16,721 bases of DNA from Ruminococcus flavefaciens (GTDB lineage: Bacteria > Bacillota > Clostridia > Oscillospirales > Ruminococcaceae). Numbering within the stretch: position 1 is the first letter of the stretch; each line of letters begins with the position of its first letter. The notes beneath the pieces were generated by a model. That model ran no database searches. It was not told where the DNA came from and saw nothing but the letters and a program-made list of their open reading frames with translations. Shown one piece after another: positions 8,055 through 16,551 of the stretch. Where the stretch lies: assembly GCA_002310115.1 (NCBI GenBank), contig DBYI01000022.1, positions 165,337 to 182,057 on the forward strand. Reading direction: 5' to 3'. The translations under genes were made by a program, and so were the position numbers.

Positions 8055-8433
8055 CATGTTGAATATGATATCTGCTGTCTCGTTCTTTTTATCATCAATA
8101 AGTTTGCTTTTTATCCCTATACTGAAAAATGGAGAAAAAGTATCAAAACAAGGCTGTATCGTAGCGTTATTTTTTTGGTGGGGGTTGCTTTGCGGGATAG
8201 CATTGCAGATATGTTTGGCCTTAAAGTGTAGAAAACTGAAATTTAATCATAAGACTATTAAATGTCGTTTACCACTTTTTATTTCGGCAATATCATTTAT
8301 CGTGCTGATGGTATTTGTTGTATTTAAAAGCAATAATAATATTATTGTAGTCGGAGCACTATTCTGTACACTTTTATCACTTCAGATCTGTTTAATAATA
8401 CGAAGAAAGGAATGCTTAAATGAAGGGAACTAA
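8038..8433 (+). CDS. Small membrane protein with four helices, unknown function
   Basis: A 131-residue, very hydrophobic protein. Predicted membrane helices lie at ~8-29, ~39-63, ~78-97 and ~102-121, with a basic loop (CRKLKFNHK, ~64-77) between the second and third. That loop is probably cytoplasmic, which would put both ends inside. GGAGG (8025-8029) lies 8 nt before ATG 8038, inside the end of the preceding gene. The end overlaps the next gene by 14 nt. I recognise no family. The chain of overlapping starts and stops ties it to the T7SS block and to the giant surface protein that follows, so it could help insert or assemble either. Confidence 0.75.
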   Translation: MQKKLNMLNMISAVSFFLSSISLLFIPILKNGEKVSKQGCIVALFFWWGLLCGIALQICLALKCRKLKFNHKTIKCRLPLFISAISFIVLMVFVVFKSNNNIIVVGALFCTLLSLQICLIIRRKECLNEGN

Positions 8434-11400
8434 GATACTTGCACTTTTATGCGGAATGATAATGTTGGGAAATCAAATGCCAGTCATCGTCGGTCCTGCA
8501 TATGCAATCGAATCAGAGGCGGAGGTAAAGATGCAGGTTACACTTGACAATAATTTTGCTGATATAGTTACAATAAAAGAGAAGGTATATAACAGACAGA
8601 ATGATGCCGAAGCTGATTTTTCAAATGTTAAGCTTAACGGTGCAGCACCGGACGCGGTTTTGTCTCTAACAGGAAAAGCTATGTTTACGGATGTAAATGC
8701 AGGAGATGACAAGGAAGTAGTTATTTCTGATATTAAGTTGACGGGTGACGATGAAGACAAATATACCCTGGAAAATTCGGAAGAGATAGTTAGGGTCAGA
8801 GCGTCAGTGAAACCGAAAACAATACACGTTAAGCCTGTGGGTTCTTTTGTTGCCGGAGAGGTCTTACCTAAGAGTATTCCATATGTGTTTGATGAAAATG
8901 AAATTATTAACGGTGATTCGGTAAATATATCTGCAAAACTAAATGTCGTATATTCTGATGAAAAAGGGTATGAATATCAAATAGACGATTGTAAAGCAAC
9001 TGGTAACAATAATTACATCCTTGAGCTTGATGAAAATTGTGTGCCTGTACCAGTTGAACCGGGCACAATTGATGCACCTGTAATAACAACGTCAAGTATC
9101 AGCAAAGATAAAGCAACTGTTTTAAAACAGTTTGATTATGGTATAGCATCAGATGGATCTGTTAAAGTTACAGTCGAAGCAAAGACAAGGTTTAATACTC
9201 CTGTTACTTTCAGTCTTACGGATAATAAAGGGAAAAAGATGAGTGAAACGATAGAGGAACTGTCCTATGATGAAGGCAATGTGATCTATACGGCTCAAGC
9301 TACATTTATAATTGATACTGATAAAAACAAGAATGAAAAGGATATATCTCTGTCATGTGAAGTCGAAAGTGGTGGTTCCTCGTCAAAAGTGCAGCCTCTT
9401 GAACTCAAATTGGACGATAATACCAATAAGGTTTCGCGTATCATTATAGATAAAACAGGACCTGAGATAAAAACAAAGGAAGCTCATAACTATGGCATGG
9501 ATAAATGCTTTTTTGATGCAAAAGGAAGTTTTTGTGATAGTGAAACGGGTATAGATAAGATATATTATATATGGGACAGTGATATAAATGGTGAAGAATC
9601 ATGGAAGGAATACAATGGTGATTTTTCACATTCTCCAGGAGAAACAGTTGTATTCTATGAAAAAGCCGAATGGAGCAATTCAGCCAATGTATTGTCCAGA
9701 AGAATTGACGGAAGTCATTTGCTGGATATAAAGATCGTAAATAACATTGGAATTGAAACAGTAGACAGAGGTTGGAAAACAAATGGCATTGATACTCAGC
9801 CACCAGAGGTTTCATACATAGAACTTACAAAAGGCGAAGAATCTACGTGGGACAAAATACTCAACATGCTTTCTTTTGGAACTTATGTTAAGGAAAAAAT
9901 CAGGGTGGATGTAGTTGCAGAGGATAAAAGCAACGGAAATAAGACTGCGATAAGTGGTATAAAATCAGTAGAGCTGACAGACGGAAACAATGTTGATTCA
10001 AAAGTATTGTTGACATTAGAAAAGTTAGAGGATGAAGATGATACGTATACTACCTATGTTAAGCCTCAGTTAAGAATCGATTCATGGTATGTCAGGGTAA
10101 CGGATAATAATCAGAATAAAGGGTATTATTCTGTAAAGGATCTTTTGATAGAACAGTATGATGAAGAGGAAGATGAAGTAGAGTGGAATTGTCTTAATAA
10201 TGACAAATGGGTTTTTGATTCGGAACCGCCTACTATAAAAATAGATTATAACGGAGCAGTCAATAAAAATGGAACAGTCTATTTCACTAATAAACAGAAT
10301 AAGGGAAATGATAGAAAAGGAATACATTATACGGCAGTTGACGAAATGGGACTGTATAGATTCAGGATCAAGCAATATCAGTATTCGGATGATGATAGTT
10401 ATGGAACAGGCAGTACTTGGTACGTTCTTGCGCCGAATGAGATACATGATGAAACTCTGAAGAGCGAGAAGACTTTTGAGACAGAATCACTTGAAACCGG
10501 GTGGTATAAATATGTTGCGAAAGCAGAAGATTGTGCCGGAAATACAATAGAAGAAACAATAAAAGTATATATTGACAATGATAAACCTGAAGGAACATTT
10601 TCACTTGAATCAGGTTCATATGTCGAGGTTACGGAGAACGAAAGTTGGGTGAGCGAAAAGGACAGAAAAGGAAAATATCAGTCTTTATCTTTCAAAGTAC
10701 GTCCTGTTCAAAAAGGATCGGAAATAGAAACAGTAAAAGTTAAGGTTGAAGGCAAGGACAATTATGTCAGAGAGTATATAATTCCTGCAGATAAATTCAA
10801 GGAAGATGAAGATGGCCTTTATGCTGAAGTAAAAATCTCATTGGATCCAATCTCAAAGGATTATCTTGCATATCCTGATAATCATACGTATAAACTTGAT
10901 GCTGTAGTAGTAGCTGTATCAGGAAATGAGTCGGATGATATGAATTATATTCTTCATGTAGATACAGATGAACCAGAGGTCGAAAACGTTATTGTTGAAA
11001 AAGAAGGATCAGCGTTAAGCAGTGTACTCAACGTTCTTTCTTTCGGTGTTTTTTCCAATGATTCTATCAAGTTAGCCGTAAAAGTCAGGGACGGAGCAAA
11101 TGACATCGGTATTTCAAAGGTTATGATTAGCTATGATGGTTTAGATGAACCAGTACAAATGAAGAAAGATCAAAAGGAAAAAGGAGTTTATTACCATATA
11201 ATTAATAAGGGTACAGATATATTCAAAAGCGAAATCAGTATTACAGTCTATGATAAGCTGAAAAAAGTCAGTATCGATACACCTGATATAAACAACGTAA
11301 CAGGTGACAGAAAAACTTCAGAGAATAGTTTTGTAATGCTTGAAGATATTTCGCCTTCATTAACTGTCAAGTTGCCACAAGCAGACAGGTCAGATAATAA

Positions 11401-14400
11401 AGACGGGAAGATATGGTATCGGAAACACATTAACAGCGAATCAGACACTGAAAAATGCATTGAACTAATCGCAGAAGATGAAGATTCGGGTATTCAGCAG
11501 ATCAATATGACGATAAACGGAAAATGTATAGATCATTCTTATGGCGGGATTATTGGCAGCGAAATAATTTCGGGAATCGAGAGGAATGGATTATTGTTGC
11601 CGTCTACTGGTTCAATAGACGGTTTGAGTTATAAAAACAGAACCAATCTTTGTGAAAAATTCAAATTCAGCTATTCGATTGAAAAAATAGCAGAAAATAT
11701 AAAACCGAATGAAGACGGAAGCTATGTTATGACTTTTGAAGTTATAGATAATGCCGGAAATATTACAACAGTTCCAATCGATGGAAAGAAAGAATATGAT
11801 GATTCAAAGGTGATATTCTACAGAGATGAATTTTCGCCTGTGGTAGAGAAGTTTATTTTTGATCCTGCTTCTGTTGACAATATTTCAACTGCTGGAAGTG
11901 AAAGCTTTATCGAGGAACTGGAGTACGGTTATTTTTTCAAGGAACCATTTGATTTGAAATTAATAGTAAATGATCCGTTTTTCTCATCAGGTCTTGAATC
12001 AGCATCATTCCGTTTAATTCCCTTTGAAAACGGCAAGGCTAAGGAAGAGAGTATTATTGATAATGTACCTATAGTTAACAGTGAAGCTAAAATAACTGTA
12101 CCAGCAGGATTCAAGGGCCAGATCTACGGAAAAGCCTGTGATAAGGTTAACAACGTTTCAAATGAATGTACTCCTAAGGGCTACGTAGTTGATGAAACAC
12201 AGCCTGTAATAACAATTGAACCTTTATCAGATAATTTCACAGGAAAGGATATGGATGGCAATAATATCTATACTGAAAAAGTTGATTTCAAAGTAACTGT
12301 TTCCGATACTCAGTCAGGACTAAGATGTGTAAAGTATTCTAAGGAATCTGAACTTGACAGCTTTAATGAAGTGATTATTGATTTTTCAAGCTATACAGGT
12401 ATTATAGAGAATGATACTATTGGAAATGACTGGAAGATAACAAGAAAGGATACAAATCTAATAACTGAAGTAAGTAAGGTTTTCACTTTTGACAAAGACG
12501 ATAATGATATCATTCTTACATTCAGTGCTGTTGACAGATCAGGCAATGAGACAAAGCAACAACAGAGCAGTAAATTCACTATAGATACAATTGCTCCCGA
12601 AATATCTATAAGCAGAGTTTCTGATGTAATTAATGACCAATATTTTAACGGAGAGGCAAGATTTAATATTAGCGTTATAGAAAGAAATTTTTCATCTGAG
12701 AAAATATCATCGACAATAAGAAACAGCTTTACAGGAAATGTACCGGTTATTAGGTTTGATAATGTATCAGGCCATGTTCATACTGCCGAGGTAGTATTCC
12801 CTGAGGGTGACTATTCTTTCTCGATTTCTGGTTCAGATCTAGGCGGTAACACAGCAAACATTAAGTATAATGGTGAAGATGTTGGGGATTTCTTTAACAC
12901 ATCGTTCAACGTTGACACAACGAAGCCTATGGTACAGACCAATTTCTCGGTGTTTGGAAGAAATGAAGATGAAGGCATCTATTTTAATAAAGATCAGACA
13001 GCTGAAATAATCGTTACTGAGCATAATTTCTATGACGCAGATATGGGCATTACGGTACAGTCAAAAATGCCAGGAGCATCCCATGCTGACACCATTGGAG
13101 AGTGGATAGATATTGGTTACATCTCTGACTGGAACGATGAGGGCGATAAACATACTTTAAAAATCGGTTTTAATAATGATGGAATTTATCGTATTATAAT
13201 GAATCCTAAGGATAGAGCAGGAAATGATGGAGAATATGTTTCTGGTTCTTCCAATCATACTGCAATATTTGAAATCGACAAAACTAATCCAAAGTTACAT
13301 ACAAGAAATGACATTCCTGTGACAGAAGATGGCTTTGTTGTAACTCCGTTCTGTGATGTGTATGATGAAAAGAGAAAAGACGAGGCTCCACCATCAATTG
13401 AATTTGATGATGTAAATTTTGCTCGTATAGAAATACAATCTGTTATTTATACACCGACGTATGAAAACGGCAAGGAAATGGGCGAAGTTGAAATCAGTCC
13501 TCTTTCTGCGGAACTTTCAAAACCTGTTGAAGACAAAAAGTTTATTCTTCCTAATTTTGATCATGACGGTGTTTATACCTTTACGTATGTAGCTGTTGAC
13601 AAAGCAGGAAACAGAAGCGAGACGATAAGCGATACATACTTCCGAATGGTAGATACAGACGTACTTGCATATATTTATAACAGCAGAATAGGTGAAAAAA
13701 ACAGTAATGATGCTAGTCTGAAGCCAACAGGTTATTATTCGCTGATGAGTTCTGAAGGAAAGGCTATCAGCAAAAAGGCAACAGATTTTGACGATCTTGA
13801 TATTCTGGTTATAAAGCCTATTGCTGATCAACAGGCAGGAAAACTTGTTCTTAGAGAAGATGAAAAGAAGTATTTCCCAGAAGAATATAATGCATTTATT
13901 ACAGAAACTGAAGATATCTCCGAAACAGCTACCATGGTTAAGATGCATCTGCCTGGTGAATATTTTTCTGAATCTTTCCGTGATGATGGTTTGGATACAA
14001 GAATGTATCTTTCTGTAAGTATTCGCGATGATGTATTCCTTGATCTTGCATCTGTTCGTATTGATAACGAAGCTCCGACAGCATTTCTCCCTGTTGAGTT
14101 CAAAAACTGGCATAATTATTTCTTTGAAAGTGAAAAGACAATAACTATTAAGGATATAAGTGAAGTTCTTGATGATAAGTTATCAAAAGTATATGAATGC
14201 TCAAGAAATGGTAGCAGAGTAGAAATACCGCACGAATACGATATACAAAGCGGAACACTTTCATTTAAGCTTGATAAGGGAGTACATCATATAGATATTA
14301 CTCTTGCTGATGAAGCAGGAAACGAATGGAATGTTGACAGAGTAAAGTATCTTCGTGTAGGAAATTTTAGACTATATATCATTGGTATATGTACATTGCT

Positions 14401-14455
14401 GCTTGTTTCTGCATTGATAATTCTCATTTTAAGAAAGAGCAGACGCAACTGGTAG
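8420..14455 (+). CDS. Giant secreted Ig-like repeat protein with C-terminal membrane anchor
   Basis: A 2011-residue protein. A Sec signal peptide is visible (basic start, hydrophobic core, likely cleavage after AYA, residues 27-29). A C-terminal membrane helix (~1985-2004) ends in a basic RKSRRNW tail, and there is no LPxTG motif, so the bulk faces outward. The ectodomain has many bacterial Ig-like modules. Seven D-x-x-G-N strand motifs lie near residues 704, 1110, 1373, 1473, 1598, 1727 and 1964, several followed by linkers of the type (V/I)DxxxP. Two copies of LNxLSFG (481-487 and 870-876) mark a duplicated module about 390 residues apart. Likely roles are adhesion, carbohydrate or peptidoglycan contact, or an outer scaffold for the secretion system, loosely comparable in place to the large EsaA/YueB surface protein. 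No homology to EsaA was seen. ATG 8420 follows GAAAGGA (8405-8411) and overlaps the previous gene. It is the last gene of the block. Confidence 0.85.
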   Translation: MKGTKILALLCGMIMLGNQMPVIVGPAYAIESEAEVKMQVTLDNNFADIVTIKEKVYNRQNDAEADFSNVKLNGAAPDAVLSLTGKAMFTDVNAGDDKEVVISDIKLTGDDEDKYTLENSEEIVRVRASVKPKTIHVKPVGSFVAGEVLPKSIPYVFDENEIINGDSVNISAKLNVVYSDEKGYEYQIDDCKATGNNNYILELDENCVPVPVEPGTIDAPVITTSSISKDKATVLKQFDYGIASDGSVKVTVEAKTRFNTPVTFSLTDNKGKKMSETIEELSYDEGNVIYTAQATFIIDTDKNKNEKDISLSCEVESGGSSSKVQPLELKLDDNTNKVSRIIIDKTGPEIKTKEAHNYGMDKCFFDAKGSFCDSETGIDKIYYIWDSDINGEESWKEYNGDFSHSPGETVVFYEKAEWSNSANVLSRRIDGSHLLDIKIVNNIGIETVDRGWKTNGIDTQPPEVSYIELTKGEESTWDKILNMLSFGTYVKEKIRVDVVAEDKSNGNKTAISGIKSVELTDGNNVDSKVLLTLEKLEDEDDTYTTYVKPQLRIDSWYVRVTDNNQNKGYYSVKDLLIEQYDEEEDEVEWNCLNNDKWVFDSEPPTIKIDYNGAVNKNGTVYFTNKQNKGNDRKGIHYTAVDEMGLYRFRIKQYQYSDDDSYGTGSTWYVLAPNEIHDETLKSEKTFETESLETGWYKYVAKAEDCAGNTIEETIKVYIDNDKPEGTFSLESGSYVEVTENESWVSEKDRKGKYQSLSFKVRPVQKGSEIETVKVKVEGKDNYVREYIIPADKFKEDEDGLYAEVKISLDPISKDYLAYPDNHTYKLDAVVVAVSGNESDDMNYILHVDTDEPEVENVIVEKEGSALSSVLNVLSFGVFSNDSIKLAVKVRDGANDIGISKVMISYDGLDEPVQMKKDQKEKGVYYHIINKGTDIFKSEISITVYDKLKKVSIDTPDINNVTGDRKTSENSFVMLEDISPSLTVKLPQADRSDNKDGKIWYRKHINSESDTEKCIELIAEDEDSGIQQINMTINGKCIDHSYGGIIGSEIISGIERNGLLLPSTGSIDGLSYKNRTNLCEKFKFSYSIEKIAENIKPNEDGSYVMTFEVIDNAGNITTVPIDGKKEYDDSKVIFYRDEFSPVVEKFIFDPASVDNISTAGSESFIEELEYGYFFKEPFDLKLIVNDPFFSSGLESASFRLIPFENGKAKEESIIDNVPIVNSEAKITVPAGFKGQIYGKACDKVNNVSNECTPKGYVVDETQPVITIEPLSDNFTGKDMDGNNIYTEKVDFKVTVSDTQSGLRCVKYSKESELDSFNEVIIDFSSYTGIIENDTIGNDWKITRKDTNLITEVSKVFTFDKDDNDIILTFSAVDRSGNETKQQQSSKFTIDTIAPEISISRVSDVINDQYFNGEARFNISVIERNFSSEKISSTIRNSFTGNVPVIRFDNVSGHVHTAEVVFPEGDYSFSISGSDLGGNTANIKYNGEDVGDFFNTSFNVDTTKPMVQTNFSVFGRNEDEGIYFNKDQTAEIIVTEHNFYDADMGITVQSKMPGASHADTIGEWIDIGYISDWNDEGDKHTLKIGFNNDGIYRIIMNPKDRAGNDGEYVSGSSNHTAIFEIDKTNPKLHTRNDIPVTEDGFVVTPFCDVYDEKRKDEAPPSIEFDDVNFARIEIQSVIYTPTYENGKEMGEVEISPLSAELSKPVEDKKFILPNFDHDGVYTFTYVAVDKAGNRSETISDTYFRMVDTDVLAYIYNSRIGEKNSNDASLKPTGYYSLMSSEGKAISKKATDFDDLDILVIKPIADQQAGKLVLREDEKKYFPEEYNAFITETEDISETATMVKMHLPGEYFSESFRDDGLDTRMYLSVSIRDDVFLDLASVRIDNEAPTAFLPVEFKNWHNYFFESEKTITIKDISEVLDDKLSKVYECSRNGSRVEIPHEYDIQSGTLSFKLDKGVHHIDITLADEAGNEWNVDRVKYLRVGNFRLYIIGICTLLLVSALIILILRKSRRNW

Positions 14456-14486
14456 TTATTCTTCTAATACTGTGACTTTTCCTTAA

Positions 14487-14522
14487 CTTAAAGACATTAA
14501 CCTATAGAGGTCGGAGACTTCT
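14487..14522 (-). repeat. Dispersed intergenic repeat, copy 1 (minus orientation)
   Basis: Read on the minus strand this begins AGAAGTCTCCGACCTCTATA and ends in GGTTAATGTC plus TTTAAG. It matches copy 2 at 16391-16424 in about 31 of 36 aligned columns. It contains a small hairpin (AGAAGTC, loop TCC, GACCTCT, one mismatch). It lies just after the giant surface-protein gene. The GAAGTCCCCACCTCTA-type core resembles right ends of IS200/IS605-family elements, so a decayed element end is possible; this is from memory and not tested. Confidence 0.65.
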
Positions 14523-14613
14523 AGCGGTATTAGGTTAAAAAGCATTATTGTAGTTAGATAATGTATATAAGCCTTGACACATGTAGCTGAGTTGCTTTTT
14601 CATACTTAACGAT

Positions 14614-14656
14614 AAGAAGCCGCCTGATATGATATCAATCATTTAGGCGGCTTCTT
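14614..14656. terminator. Strong hairpin terminator after the T7SS block
   Basis: AAGAAGCCGCCT (14614-14625) pairs perfectly with AGGCGGCTTCTT (14645-14656), a 12-bp GC-rich stem with a 19-nt loop. The flanking T-tract is weak on the plus strand (GCATATGGTTTT). It lies 159 nt after the last gene of the block and before the lipoprotein promoter, so it probably ends the upstream transcript. It could work in either direction. Confidence 0.75.
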
Positions 14657-14692
14657 GCATATGGTTTTACTCAAATTTAATTTCAAAAGCTA

Positions 14693-14721
14693 TTGATTAT
14701 CAGTTATAAATGTGGTATGCT
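14693..14721 (+). promoter_or_regulatory. Sigma-A-type promoter upstream of the lipoprotein remnant and reductase gene
   Basis: TTGATT (14693-14698) and TATGCT (14716-14721) are separated by exactly 17 nt, and a TGn extended -10 (TGG, 14713-14715) is present. It lies after the hairpin terminator and about 55 nt before the lipoprotein ATG. It could therefore still drive the ketopantoate-reductase-like gene through the decayed gene. Found by eye only. Confidence 0.5.
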
Positions 14722-14776
14722 ATATACAGAAATTTCAAGGATAGATCAGTATGAAAAAAAGAGGGAGCTTGATCAA

Positions 14777-15338
14777 ATGAATAAGATTTTCAGTATTATA
14801 AATATATCATTATTTATAATACTTCTATTCTGTGGATGTGGCAATGCAGATGTTAATAACAAAAAAGCTGATGATTATTTATCACAGGCAGTTTAGGAAT
14901 ATTAAACGATGATGTTTGTTATCTTGGCAGAATAGATTACAACAATATTGAGGTTTATGATTACTATATCAAAAATGAAACCCAAGAAGTTGTTCAAAGT
15001 TTTTTTGAAGCTGTAGACAAAACTGTTTCAGAAAAAGAAGAAAAAATACCGGTGAAGCTTTGTTGCTATATTCCTGGTGGAACGGAATATGTAATGACCT
15101 TAAAAATTATTCTGACGAGTCCGCTGTAAAAGCAGATTTAAATGGGATAAAGAATGTTGCTGTAAAATATCCTAGTGTCTCAAAAAACGAATTGTTCATG
15201 GATCCGGAAATATACACATGGTTTTAAGATGTTCAATACTTTACAATTGATGAAATACTTCAGAAAACAGCAGATAACAAAGGCATAGATTGGAATAAGG
15301 TATGGCCTGGGCTTAAAAATCTTGAAATCAATAAATAA
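14777..15338 (+). pseudogene. Decayed lipoprotein gene (two frameshifts, one internal stop)
   Basis: The gene opens with ATG 14777, 9 nt after GGGAG (14763-14767), and encodes a classic lipoprotein signal (MNKIFSIINISLF, then LLFCGC as lipobox). That frame stops at 14894-14896. The protein-like sequence resumes at once in another frame (from ~14896, GILNDDVCYLGRIDYNN) and stops at 15127-15129. It then continues in the third frame from ~15093 (NDLKNYSDESAVKADLNGI) to TAA 15336-15338, interrupted by TAA at 15225-15227. Joined, the pieces give about 187 codons of a coherent acidic, soluble domain behind a lipid anchor. Two independent frameshifts plus a stop argue for genuine decay rather than one sequencing error. 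The original function is not recognisable. Confidence 0.75.
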
Positions 15339-15353
15339 CGGGAGGAAATATAA

Positions 15354-16295
15354 ATGCAGAATGCTTCAGGCATAAAGAAATATGTGATTGTAGGAACAGG
15401 TGGAACAGGCGGTCCTATAGGTGCATACCTTGCAAAAGCAGGAAAAGATGTTACCTTTATAGCAAGAGGAGCAAATTTAAATGCTATGAGAAAAAAAGGA
15501 CTAAAAGTAATACGTCCCAAAGATGAATTTGAACTAAATCCTGTTAAAGCTTCAGATTTGGAAAGTTATCAGGATATAGCGGATGTTATTTTTGTATGTG
15601 TAAAGAGCTATTCTATTGATTCAATAATACCTGATCTTAAAAGAATATCAGATAAAAACACGATAATTATTCCGATACTTAATGTATTTGGTACAGGTGG
15701 TATGCTTCAGAAGCATTTCCCTGATGCTCTTGTTACGGACGGTTGTATATATGTTGCAGCAGAATTAAAAGAACCAGGCTGCATTAAGATGAACGGAGAA
15801 ATAATGCGTGTAATCTTTGGTATTAGAAACAAAGCGGATTATAGGGATGGCCTAAAAGAAATCGAAGCTGATCTTAGAGAAAGTGGAATAGAAGGTATCA
15901 TTTCGGATAATATTACCAGAGATGCACTTCTGAAGTTTTCATATGTTTCTCCACAGGGAGCTTGTGGATTATACTATAATGTTCCTTCAGGTCCTCTTCA
16001 GAAAGACGGTGAAATAAGAGAATGTTTTAAGGGACTTATACAAGAGATTGATAACCTTGCTCATGCAATGGGTATCTTTTTTGAAGAAGATATAGTTGAA
16101 CGAAATCTTAAAATACTCTCTGGTTTATCCCCAACTATGACAACCTCAATGCAAAGAGACATAGCTGCAAATAAGCAATCAGAAATAGACGGATTGATTT
16201 GCAAAGTATTAGATCTGGCTGAAAAATACAATGTCGAAGTTCCGATATACAAAAAAATTGAATCAGCGCTGAGAGAAAGAGGACTTTTAAGATAA
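15354..16295 (+). CDS. panE: Ketopantoate reductase family protein (PanE/ApbA-like)
   Basis: A 313-residue cytoplasmic NAD(P)H-dependent oxidoreductase of the usual family length. Residues 10-45 form the Rossmann start with GTGGTGG (14-20) and LAKAGKDVTFIARG. VKSY follows at 83-86, where the family has its conserved VK. The C-terminal helical domain has K194 in the place of the catalytic lysine (E. coli Lys176) and SEIDGL with E277 matching E. coli Glu256. The conserved Asn-rich stretch after the lysine is replaced by FSYVSPQGA, as in many paralogues of unproven substrate. It may therefore make D-pantoate for coenzyme A or reduce another 2-oxo acid. GGAGG (15341-15345) lies 8 nt before ATG 15354, 15 nt after the decayed lipoprotein gene. 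It probably depends on the promoter upstream of that gene. Confidence 0.85.
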   Translation: MQNASGIKKYVIVGTGGTGGPIGAYLAKAGKDVTFIARGANLNAMRKKGLKVIRPKDEFELNPVKASDLESYQDIADVIFVCVKSYSIDSIIPDLKRISDKNTIIIPILNVFGTGGMLQKHFPDALVTDGCIYVAAELKEPGCIKMNGEIMRVIFGIRNKADYRDGLKEIEADLRESGIEGIISDNITRDALLKFSYVSPQGACGLYYNVPSGPLQKDGEIRECFKGLIQEIDNLAHAMGIFFEEDIVERNLKILSGLSPTMTTSMQRDIAANKQSEIDGLICKVLDLAEKYNVEVPIYKKIESALRERGLLR

Positions 16296-16390
16296 TCTTT
16301 TTATTATTGAAAATAGGTTTAGTTGAAGAACTGTATCATGCAAAGTATTTTATCGTGAAATATAATCATTTTTAATATCTTTCTGCAAGA

Positions 16391-16424
16391 AGAAGTCCCC
16401 ACCTCTAAGGTTAATGTCACTAAG
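16391..16424 (+). repeat. Dispersed intergenic repeat, copy 2 (plus orientation)
   Basis: This begins AGAAGTCCCCACCTCTAAGG and continues TTAATGTCACTAAG. It closely matches copy 1 at 14487-14522 in the opposite orientation. A more diverged third copy lies on the minus strand at about 16502-16537 (core CCCCCGCCTGTAGAGTAATG), so copies 2 and 3 face each other around the hairpin at 16447-16480. Confidence 0.65.
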
Positions 16425-16446
16425 CTAATCAAACAAGCTAAAAGAA

Positions 16447-16480
16447 CAGGAGTATGATTGCTCATGCAATCATACTCCTG
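16447..16480. terminator. Long hairpin between two convergent genes
   Basis: CAGGAGTATGATTGC (16447-16461) pairs perfectly with GCAATCATACTCCTG (16466-16480) around a 4-nt loop. AAAGAA (16441-16446) with TTCTTT (16482-16487) extends the stem past a one-base bulge. It lies between the reductase gene (plus strand) and the dockerin gene (minus strand), which converge, so a bidirectional terminator is the simplest reading. It is also the centre of the larger facing-repeat structure. Confidence 0.7.
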
Positions 16481-16501
16481 ATTCTTTATCATATTCGGTT
16501 A

Positions 16502-16545
16502 GTTTAATGACATTACTCTACAGGCGGGGGAGAATGTCACTAAAC
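16502..16545 (-). terminator. Hairpin just downstream of the dockerin gene
   Basis: On the minus strand GTTTAGTGACATT (16545-16533) pairs with AATGTCATTAAAC (16514-16502) over 13 positions with one G-U pair and an 18-nt C-rich loop. It starts 6 nt after the dockerin stop codon. No clear T-tract follows, so it may protect the 3' end or act with the second hairpin rather than terminate alone. Confidence 0.5.
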
Positions 16546-16551
16546 GTGATT

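Larger units (their letters stand above)
14456..14776. other. Intergenic region between the T7SS block and the lipoprotein remnant
   Basis: No credible gene lies here. It holds a dispersed repeat copy (14487-14522), which sits inside an outer inverted repeat (14464-14472 with 14525-14533, 8 of 9 paired). A strong hairpin (14614-14656) and a promoter-like pair (14693-14721) follow. Nothing is seen between about 14535 and 14613 apart from an isolated TTGACA (14574-14579) lacking a matching -10 box. Confidence 0.6.

Noticed and set aside
13517..14113. 198-residue open frame on the minus strand inside the giant Ig-like gene
   Set aside because: Antisense shadow of a confirmed coding region; its translation shows no domain pattern and no ribosome binding site was seen.
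8420..14455. Sortase-anchored surface protein
   Set aside because: No LPxTG-like motif precedes the C-terminal membrane helix; the protein ends in a membrane helix and a short basic tail only.
14574..14606. TTGACA at 14574-14579 as a promoter -35 box
   Set aside because: No -10-like sequence lies 16-18 nt downstream; the nearest candidate, CATACT (14601-14606), is 21 nt away. The pair at 14693-14721 is much better.
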